This document shows, piece after piece, positions 58,600 through 64,000 of a stretch of DNA of 64,000 nucleotides. The DNA lies in the NCBI GenBank assembly GCA_035474375.1, contig DATINJ010000209.1, forward strand, positions 7,527 to 71,526, given 5' to 3'. Below the pieces are notes generated by a model, which did not search any database, was not told the DNA's origin, and was given only the letters and a program-made list of their open reading frames with translations. The number at the start of each line of letters is the position of its first letter. Within the stretch, counting starts at the first letter, position 1. The stretch comes from JANNPJ01 sp035474375. Its GTDB lineage: Bacteria; Actinomycetota; Actinomycetes; Actinomycetales; Kineosporiaceae. A program made the position numbers and the translations under genes.

Positions 58600-58634
58600 C
58601 GTACGGCCGTACGGCGTGGTTGTGAAACTTCACA
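58600..58634. promoter_or_regulatory. Twin palindromes before the second FHA gene
   Basis: CGTACGGCCGTACG (58600-58613) is a perfect 14-bp palindrome. TGTGAAACTTCACA (58621-58634) has 6-bp arms and a 2-base spacer. Their centres are 21 bases apart, two helical turns, so bound proteins would face the same side. They lie 211-245 bases before the FHA start and just after the first FHA gene. Confidence 0.55.
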
Positions 58635-58844
58635 CACGGCCGCTGCGGGACCGATAGACAGCCAGGTTCTGTAGCACGATCTCGCCCGAGATTCTCGTCG
58701 CTAGGATCCGAAACGCCGGAACATCCCAGATTCGGCATAAGCTGTCCGACGGAGCGGGGCTGTGGCTCTTCGGTTAAGACAAGATCCATACGTGCCAGGC
58801 CTCGCTACGGCGCGGTAGTTTCCTGGGCGCAGGAAGGGAGCCCA

Positions 58845-60203
58845 TTGAGCGGGATCGTTCGGCAACATAGCGTGGTGGGACTGGATCTGCCCGCCCAAGA
58901 GGCGATCCAGATCGCTCGGCGTGTACTGGCCGCCGAGGGTTACCAGAGCGTGGCAGTCGGGCCGACCGCGGCGACTTTCGTCCGCGACGTCCGTCCGCCG
59001 CTCGGTCTTGCCCTGTTGTCGGCGCTGGCCAGGTCCCAGGAGCAGTGCACCGTCACCGCTCAAACGTCCCGTCGTGGTACTGCCCTCAGCCTGAGCGGCG
59101 TGGTGTCGACGGAGACGCTGCAGGACCTGGAGGCAGAGCTGCTCCGTAGCAGCGGTCATGAGCCGGTCACGCCCGCTGGCGACAATGGCTTCAACCCCTT
59201 CCCGATCCTGGGAGCTTCCCCGCCACGCCCGGTTCCGCCCGCCACGCCCGACCAGCCCGTTGGCCCCTCCCTGGACAGCGATGCCGCTCCGCAGCGAGAG
59301 GCACCTCCGCGCCGGGAGCCGGCCCTGCAGCGGGATGCCGCTTCACGCCGGGAGCCGGCCCTGCAGCGGGAGGCGGCTTCGCGCCGGGAGCCGGTTCTGA
59401 AGCGGGAGGCGGCTTCGCGCCGGGAGCCCGTTCTGCAGCGGGAGACGGCTTCGCGCCGGGAACCGGCCCCGTACCGGGACCCGGAGCCGCGCCGGGACGC
59501 AGAGCCGCGCCGGGACCCGGAACCGTACCGGGATCCGCCACCGCTGCTCGGTGATCCGGGTCCACTGCTCGGCCAGGATTCGGCCCCATTTGTCGAGGCC
59601 CCAGATCCGGTCCTCGATCATGATCCGCTGCCGCTGTTCCCGCAGTCTTCATCCCCGCTGCCTCCTCCTCCGCCGCAGGCCCAGTCCTGGCCGCCGGAAG
59701 CTGACCAACCGTCGTCACCTCTGCCACCAGCTCCGATGAGGTCATCGGCAGTCGCGGACCTGCTCAAGCGGCCACGGCGGCTTCCGGAGCCAGAGGTGGA
59801 ATCCGATCTGACCATGGTCCAGTCCAGCCCATTGGCTGCAGAGCCTGTCCCGTGGGAGCCGTCGGCTCCACGCTGGGTTGTCATCCTGGACGATGGCCGG
59901 ACGATCGACATCCCGGACTTCGCGTTGATCGGTCGTGATCCGACACCGGCCGAGGACGATCCGGAAGCCGGGCTGGTGTCACTGATCGACCCGGAGATGT
60001 CCGTATCCAAGACGCACGCGTCGTTCGGCGTCGATGATGAAGGACTCTGGTTCCTCGACCGCTATTCCACAAACGGCACGTCCATGCAGCCGCCCGGCGG
60101 CGAGCGGGTCGGCCTGGAGCCCGGCGTTGCCACACCGATCCCGCCCGGCTCCGAGGTCTGGATCGGTCGCCGCCACCTGCGGATCGATCGCGCCGATAGC
60201 TGA
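58845..60203 (+). CDS. FHA domain-containing protein with Arg/Glu-rich repeat linker
   Basis: 452 residues from TTG 58845, which has a strong AGGAAGGGAG site four bases away. A small N-terminal domain (about 10-105, starting VGLDLPAQEAIQIARRVLAAEGY) is followed by a repeat linker (150-232) of 11-residue units of RREPALQREAAS form, then a Pro-rich stretch, and a C-terminal FHA domain: FALIGRDPTPAEDD, EMSVSKTHASFGVDDEGLWF (S-K-T-H) and RYSTNGTSM (N-G-T). It is probably in the same pathway as the PP2C-FHA pair but has its own promoter. Confidence 0.9.
   Translation: MSGIVRQHSVVGLDLPAQEAIQIARRVLAAEGYQSVAVGPTAATFVRDVRPPLGLALLSALARSQEQCTVTAQTSRRGTALSLSGVVSTETLQDLEAELLRSSGHEPVTPAGDNGFNPFPILGASPPRPVPPATPDQPVGPSLDSDAAPQREAPPRREPALQRDAASRREPALQREAASRREPVLKREAASRREPVLQRETASRREPAPYRDPEPRRDAEPRRDPEPYRDPPPLLGDPGPLLGQDSAPFVEAPDPVLDHDPLPLFPQSSSPLPPPPPQAQSWPPEADQPSSPLPPAPMRSSAVADLLKRPRRLPEPEVESDLTMVQSSPLAAEPVPWEPSAPRWVVILDDGRTIDIPDFALIGRDPTPAEDDPEAGLVSLIDPEMSVSKTHASFGVDDEGLWFLDRYSTNGTSMQPPGGERVGLEPGVATPIPPGSEVWIGRRHLRIDRADS
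59292..59540 (+). repeat. In-frame 33-bp repeats encoding RREP-type linker
   Basis: About five near-identical 33-base units encode 11-residue blocks (REPALQR-D/E-AAS-R), decaying into shorter DPEPRRDAEPRRDPEP blocks. They are in frame with the FHA protein and expected to vary in copy number. Confidence 0.8.
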
Positions 60204-60252
60204 ACTTGGCTGCGGAGTTCTGGCGGCTGGCGTCTGGCGGTACTTTTACGGC

Positions 60253-60411
60253 ATGCGATTCAGCGTGAGTACCGCCGACGGCGTGGAGAAGACGTACGAC
60301 GGTACCTACTCCGTCGAAGGTGGCGTACTCACCGTACGTGACTATGACAGTGATCAGATCGTGCTGCTGTCTCCGGCCTTTTGGCAGACGGTTCAGGCTC
60401 TCAACGAGTGA
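60253..60411 (+). CDS. Small hypothetical protein
   Basis: 52 residues, starting MRFSVSTADGVEKTYDGTYSV and ending SPAFWQTVQALNE. The alternating short strands (VSTADG, TYDGTY, VLTVRDYDS, QIVLLSP) suggest a small beta barrel. I have no family for it. ATG 60253 is in weak ribosome-binding context, but GC-rich third positions and the defined frame argue for a real gene. It lies 49 bases after the FHA gene, probably in its transcript. Confidence 0.55.
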   Translation: MRFSVSTADGVEKTYDGTYSVEGGVLTVRDYDSDQIVLLSPAFWQTVQALNE

Positions 60412-60642
60412 GCTAGGGGCGGGACCGAGCCCTTTCGCTAGGCCGGAGCTAAGCGTTCCGTAGTGGCCGGTGTCGCCCAGGGCGCTTGGCTGTGCTCCCG
60501 TGCGTCCCGCGACACTTGCAGGGCGGCCGGCTCTCCTGACCTCGTAGTTTCCTTGTAAAGGATTGCAGCATAACGCATTTCGACCAGAAGTTGATCACTC
60601 TGGCGGGTTGATGGCAGCGGTGTGCCCGTCTAGGATGGACAC
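60412..60642. other. Upstream region of the HNH gene, with left copy of a 12-bp direct repeat
   Basis: No gene supported. AGAAGTTGATCA at 60586-60597 is the left copy of a 12-bp repeat that recurs at 63492-63503 after the HNH gene. The region presumably holds the HNH promoter. Confidence 0.5.
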
Positions 60643-63237
60643 ATGTTCGATTCCTGTGGTGGCGAGATGGGTGGTGGCGTACAGTCACCTCCCGATAGCG
60701 GCCGGTGTCCCGGCGGCGAGGTGTCGTGGGGAGGGGCGGCGTCGCCCGACCGCGCCCGGGTGACCGGCAGCCGGTTGGCCAGTGAATCGCATCGCACCGA
60801 CAGTCAGGCTGCGGCGGGAGCGATGCCATCTGCGGGCGAGGCGATGATGTCGCCCGAAGCAGCTTCGGTGTCCCGATCCACCTCTGGCGCGGCCTCAGCC
60901 GCAGGGACAGGGATAGGCGGCGGAGCGAATCCGGCTGACGAGGCGAGCCTGGCTGGAGCGGGATTGGTCGACGAGGCAAGCCCGGCTGACGACGCGAGTC
61001 CGGCTGACGACGCGAGTCCGGCTGGCGGAGCGAGTCCGGTTGGCGGAGCGAATCCGGCTGACGAGGCGAGCCTGGCTGGCGGAGCGGGATTGGTTGACGA
61101 GGCGAGTCCCGCCGATGGTGTGGTTCCGACAGATGGGGGGCGCCCCAGCGGGGTGGGCTCGGATGCTGAGGCGGGTCCCGAGGGTGAGGCGGGTCCCGAG
61201 GGTGAGGCGGGTCCCGAGGGTGAGGCAGGCCCCGATGGTGAGGTGGGTTCGGTTGGCGGGACGTGGGCGGGGTTGTCGGATTTTGATTTGGTGGAGGGGA
61301 TGGTGGCGGATCGGCGGCGGGTTGGGGCGATTGAGGCGGGGTTGTTGGAGAAGGTTGCGGAGTTGTTTGAGCGGGCGTGTATGTGTCCGTTGCCGGTGCC
61401 GCCGGCGGCGGAGTCGCCGAGGAAGTCTCGGGCTCGGGTTCATTTTGGTTTGACGCGGGAGGATTTGACGGAGGAGGAGGTGGCGTCGGCGTTGCGGGTC
61501 AGTGATTACGAGGCTGGTCGGTTGGTGGCGACGGCGGTGGCGTTGACGAGGCGGTTGCGGGGGACGTTGGTGGCGTTGCGGGAGGGGCGGTTGGATCTGG
61601 TGCGGGCGCATTTGGTGCGGGAGGTGGTTCAGCCGTTGGCGGAGGATCATTTTGCGATTGCGCGGCGGGCGGGTTTGTCGCCGGAGGCGGCTGAGCGGAT
61701 GGCTGCGACGGTCGCCGGGTTGGTGGAGGCCAAGGTGTTGCCTCGGGCTGGGGAGAAGACTCCGGCGAAGTTGCGGAAGGCGTTGGTGCGGGCGGTCAAT
61801 CAGGTGGATCCGGATTTCGCTCGGCGGACGGCTGAGGTCAGTGTCCGAGGGCGGTGTGTGAGTCACCGGACGAATCCCGGTGATCACACCGGCGATATTT
61901 ATGCTCATTTGGGGGCGGCGGAGGCGCAGGGCATCTATGACGTGCTCGATACGTATGCGCGGGCGGCCCGGTATCAGGGCAGTGAGCGGTCGTTGAGTGA
62001 GTTGCGTGCGGACGCGCTGACGTACTTGATCTTGCATGGGCACATGCCGGACGGCAGTACACCGAGCGCGGCTCTGATCGACACCGCGCACGCCACGATC
62101 GTGCCTGACATCGACCCGAACACCGGTGACATCCGCCGTGACCCTCCACCTCCCACCTCGACCACGAACGACACGAACACCCATCCCGACACCGGGACCC
62201 ACCCTGAGGCCGGTTCGGATATCGGGACCCGCACCGAGGCCAGTCCGCAGACCGGGACCCGTACTGAGGCCAGTCCGCAGACCGAGACCCGTACTGAGGC
62301 CAGTCCGCAGACCGAGACCCGCACCGAGGCTAGCCCGCAGACCGGCGACGGCGCCGAGCCCAGCGCAGCGGCAGGCACTCCGCCCGGCACGGCGGCGGGC
62401 ACTCCGCGGGGTACCCCGCCCAGCGCAGCGACCGGCCCCGAGTCCAGCGCGACGACCGATGTCCCGCCCAGCGCAGTGACCGGCCCTGAGTCCAGCGCGA
62501 CGACCGATGTTCCGTCCAGCGCGGCTAGCGACACCGCGTCTGAGGAGATGACCGGGGGTGTGCCGGTCACCGAGGCTTGTGCCTGCACCTGTACCGGCCT
62601 CGGTGACCAGGCCCGCCGCAGCGGAACCGGTGCCGGATCCGGTGGCGGATCGGGGTTGCGCGCTCACGTTCAGGTCACGGTGAGGTTGGAAACCCTTCTC
62701 GGCATGGACGAAGAGCCCGCAGACCTGGACGGACACGGGCCGATCCCGGCGCCGACCGCCAGGGATCTGGCGTTCTCCTCGGGCAGCACCTGGCGGCGTC
62801 TGGTCACTGACCCCCTGAGCGGGCAACTACTTGACTACGGGCGCACGACCTACCGCCCACCGGTCGGGCTCCGCGACTTCGTGCGCGCCAGAGACGTCAC
62901 CTGCCGCACTCCGACCTGCACCCGACCGGCCAGCAAATCGGATCTCGATCATGTGATCTCCTGGCCGGCCGGATCCACCAGCGAGGAGAACCTCCAGGCC
63001 AAGTGTGATCATGATCATCGGCTGAAACATGAGGGACGCTGGTCTCATCAACTGTCCATCGACCCGGATCACCCACCGGGAACCATCGTCCTGCTCAGCC
63101 CTACCGGGCACGTCTACCTCAGCCACCGCCACGTCTACGACGAAACGAAAAGTACTGGAAGGGAGCGATATTCAAAGCCAGACCCGGTCACACGAGCTAC
63201 CCATGCCGACCACGACAACGGGCCCCCACCGTTCTAG
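60643..63237 (+). CDS. DUF222 / HNH endonuclease protein with long repeat regions
   Basis: 864 residues. N-terminal ~200 residues are low complexity (Ala/Gly/Glu/Pro with 18-bp repeats). The DUF222 helical domain (about 210-480) includes LRRRLRGTLVALREGRLDL and LSPEAAERMAATVAGLVEAKVLP. A second low-complexity stretch (about 505-645, with four TRTEASPQT units) precedes the HNH domain at about 745-805: CRTPTC, DLDHVISWPAGSTSEENLQAKCDHDHRLKH. ATG 60643 has AGGA eight bases upstream. The DUF222 part uses G/T-rich codons, the linkers C-rich ones. Such genes are multi-copy in actinobacteria; a homing-type or repeat role is suspected. Confidence 0.9.
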   Translation: MFDSCGGEMGGGVQSPPDSGRCPGGEVSWGGAASPDRARVTGSRLASESHRTDSQAAAGAMPSAGEAMMSPEAASVSRSTSGAASAAGTGIGGGANPADEASLAGAGLVDEASPADDASPADDASPAGGASPVGGANPADEASLAGGAGLVDEASPADGVVPTDGGRPSGVGSDAEAGPEGEAGPEGEAGPEGEAGPDGEVGSVGGTWAGLSDFDLVEGMVADRRRVGAIEAGLLEKVAELFERACMCPLPVPPAAESPRKSRARVHFGLTREDLTEEEVASALRVSDYEAGRLVATAVALTRRLRGTLVALREGRLDLVRAHLVREVVQPLAEDHFAIARRAGLSPEAAERMAATVAGLVEAKVLPRAGEKTPAKLRKALVRAVNQVDPDFARRTAEVSVRGRCVSHRTNPGDHTGDIYAHLGAAEAQGIYDVLDTYARAARYQGSERSLSELRADALTYLILHGHMPDGSTPSAALIDTAHATIVPDIDPNTGDIRRDPPPPTSTTNDTNTHPDTGTHPEAGSDIGTRTEASPQTGTRTEASPQTETRTEASPQTETRTEASPQTGDGAEPSAAAGTPPGTAAGTPRGTPPSAATGPESSATTDVPPSAVTGPESSATTDVPSSAASDTASEEMTGGVPVTEACACTCTGLGDQARRSGTGAGSGGGSGLRAHVQVTVRLETLLGMDEEPADLDGHGPIPAPTARDLAFSSGSTWRRLVTDPLSGQLLDYGRTTYRPPVGLRDFVRARDVTCRTPTCTRPASKSDLDHVISWPAGSTSEENLQAKCDHDHRLKHEGRWSHQLSIDPDHPPGTIVLLSPTGHVYLSHRHVYDETKSTGRERYSKPDPVTRATHADHDNGPPPF
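61168..61239 (+). repeat. Four 18-bp tandem repeats in the HNH gene
   Basis: Units at 61168, 61186, 61204 and 61222 read GAGGCGGGTCCCGAGGGT (the last with three changes), encoding EAGPEG. Shorter 18-bp relatives coding ADEAS/ADDAS occupy 60940-61110. They are in frame and expected to vary in copy number. Confidence 0.85.
62209..62345 (+). repeat. 30-bp tandem repeats encoding TRTEASPQTE-type units
   Basis: Four 30-base units encode TRTEASPQT(G/E). They lie between the DUF222 and HNH domains, so they are part of a flexible linker. Confidence 0.8.
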
Positions 63238-63542
63238 CCCTGAAACGAATGGAGAGGGCAGACCAACTCGCTAGGCCCGGAACGGGTCACCCGAGTGGTC
63301 CACCGCTCAGCCTGAACGGCAGCTCAGCTGCCGGGCGCCACTCTTGCCCTAGTCGTCGGCGAGTCAACTGTCAGGCCTCTGCCTGAGGCCGGATCGAGCG
63401 ACATGGCAACGTGCTCGTGACCTGGTTTCAGATATGACTCGCGAGGTCGATGCGCAGCAGCCTCCTGGTTGGTCAACACCGTAGGCTGAGGAGAAGTTGA
63501 TCAACTTTCGCGCGACCATCGGTTAGAAGAGCTGCCTGACGG
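63238..63542. other. Downstream region of the HNH gene with palindrome and right copy of the 12-bp repeat
   Basis: No gene supported. AAGTTGATCAACTT (63494-63507) is a perfect 14-bp palindrome. It contains the right copy of the 12-bp repeat AGAAGTTGATCA (63492-63503), whose left copy is at 60586-60597. Confidence 0.6.
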
Positions 63543-63707
63543 CGGTGCTGGGTGGCGGTGCTTGACGGTGGTGCTGGGTGGCGGTGCCTGACGGCGGTGC
63601 TAGGTGGCGGTGCTTGACGGCGGTGCCTGGTGGCGGTGTTGGGTGGCGGTGCCTGGGTTGTGGTGCTTGACGGTGGTGCTTGTCGGTGGTGCTTGACGGC
63701 GGTGCTG
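63543..63707. repeat. 13-bp minisatellite, about 12.5 units
   Basis: Twelve consecutive units plus a partial one, of form (C/T)GGTGCTTGACGG or CGGTGCTGGGTGG; one unit is 14 bases. Units ending GACGG and GGTGG roughly alternate, giving a 26-bp super-period in the first half. Since 13 is not a multiple of 3 the array cannot be in-frame protein repeats; it is non-coding. Confidence 0.9.
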
Positions 63708-63748
63708 TCCGGAGAAGGGCCGTGTGCGGGGTCGAGTCAGGAGTTTCG

Positions 63749-64000
63749 GTGTCCGTGCTGAGGACAGTGTTCGTTTGGCCCCCGTCGGGTTTCCCGGACA
63801 GGCCGTGGTGTACCGATCCGGGCGCCGATGCCTTCGCGAAGGTCTCACGGGCGATCTGCGACCGCTACAGCGAGGCGCTGGCCACGACGGGGTTGGTGCA
63901 CAAGGTGGGCTCGGTTCGCATCATCGATCGGGGGTGCGACCAGGACGGTTCGGTGGTCCGTCCGCCGGGCGACGAGCCGCTGGTGAGCTTTGTCGGGCAG
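63749..64000 (+). CDS. Partial hypothetical protein, runs off the window
   Basis: GTG 63749 follows AGGAG by five bases and opens at least 84 codons with no stop to the end of the window, with GC-rich third positions as in a true gene. The translation begins VSVLRTVFVWPPSGFPDRPW and continues with an alpha/beta-looking segment (FAKVSRAICDRYSEALATTGLVHKVGSVRIIDRGC). I do not recognise it. It is complete at the 5' end and truncated by the window edge. Confidence 0.55.
   Translation, partial: MSVLRTVFVWPPSGFPDRPWCTDPGADAFAKVSRAICDRYSEALATTGLVHKVGSVRIIDRGCDQDGSVVRPPGDEPLVSFVGQ

Noticed and set aside
58621..58634. CRP site in TGTGAAACTTCACA
   Set aside because: CRP-type sites need a 6-base spacer between TGTGA and TCACA; here it is 4. 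Kept only as a palindrome.
60895..62826. A 643-codon minus-strand frame under the HNH gene
   Set aside because: Its Arg/Ala-rich repeats mirror the low-complexity repeats of the HNH gene on the plus strand.
63600..63848. An 82-codon minus-strand frame over the minisatellite
   Set aside because: It translates 13-bp repeats in shifting frames; low-complexity artefact.

Overview
The window is 64 kb of chromosome from a high-GC actinobacterium. The evidence is the dense GC-rich coding with GTG and TTG starts, XRE/DUF397 and DUF222-HNH genes, a DUF3000 gene, a WhiI-like regulator, and coproporphyrin-type haem genes (cgoX, chdC). The order dxs / fadB-fadA / ribonuclease D / WhiI-like / DUF3000 / hemE / cgoX / chdC is, from memory, the same neighbourhood as in Streptomyces and other actinobacteria. 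I cannot name the genus; a frankineal, nakamurellal or propionibacterial lineage would fit. I found no rRNA, tRNA, CRISPR array, transposase or phage gene.

Layout. 0.3-10.9 kb: a Uma2-type nuclease, dxs (isoprenoid precursors), a beta-oxidation operon (fadA-fadB) with a palindromic operator candidate, an orphan EfeU iron permease behind an IdeR-like box, ribonuclease D, and an orphan WhiI-like response regulator with Glu at the phospho-acceptor position. 10.9-20.4 kb: DUF3000, then a probable accessory insertion of a P-loop ATPase, an FRG-domain protein and a divergent membrane protein, then hemE, a DUF4349 lipoprotein, cgoX and chdC. 20.4-26.9 kb: mixed housekeeping genes (GNAT, Uma2, MsrB, a Usp-like protein, DoxX, an alpha/beta hydrolase, a RibD-like reductase, SufE, an enoyl-CoA hydratase). 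26.9-35.6 kb: the maltooligosyl trehalose pathway (treX-treY and treZ), split by SDR and PPK2 genes on the other strand. 35.6-47.6 kb: an AidB-like dehydrogenase, two YihY membrane proteins, rsgA behind a candidate leader peptide and attenuator, an excalibur protein, XRE/DUF397, GNAT, AraC, DUF1772, a dienelactone hydrolase and a GntR/UTRA regulator. 47.6-56.5 kb: a membrane dipeptidase, an EF-G2-like GTPase, a cell-envelope cluster (duplicated-domain lipoprotein, class F sortase, membrane-anchored vWA-like protein), a molybdopterin oxidoreductase and a small nucleotidyltransferase-like protein. 56.5-60.4 kb: a PP2C phosphatase and two FHA proteins, with twin palindromes between the FHA genes. 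60.4-64 kb: a repeat-rich DUF222-HNH protein flanked by a 12-bp direct repeat, a 13-bp minisatellite, and a gene running off the end.

The most plausible undescribed system is the ATPase + FRG + membrane-protein module (11.7-15.6 kb) inside the haem cluster. It looks like a sensor/NTPase/effector set of the conflict-system kind, but nothing in the sequence proves a defence function. Next in interest are the leader-peptide/attenuator layout before rsgA, the PP2C-FHA-FHA module with phased palindromes, the lipoprotein-sortase-vWA cluster, and the possible mobile DUF222-HNH unit. Start sites were chosen from ribosome-binding sites and domain limits and often differ from the longest reading frame.
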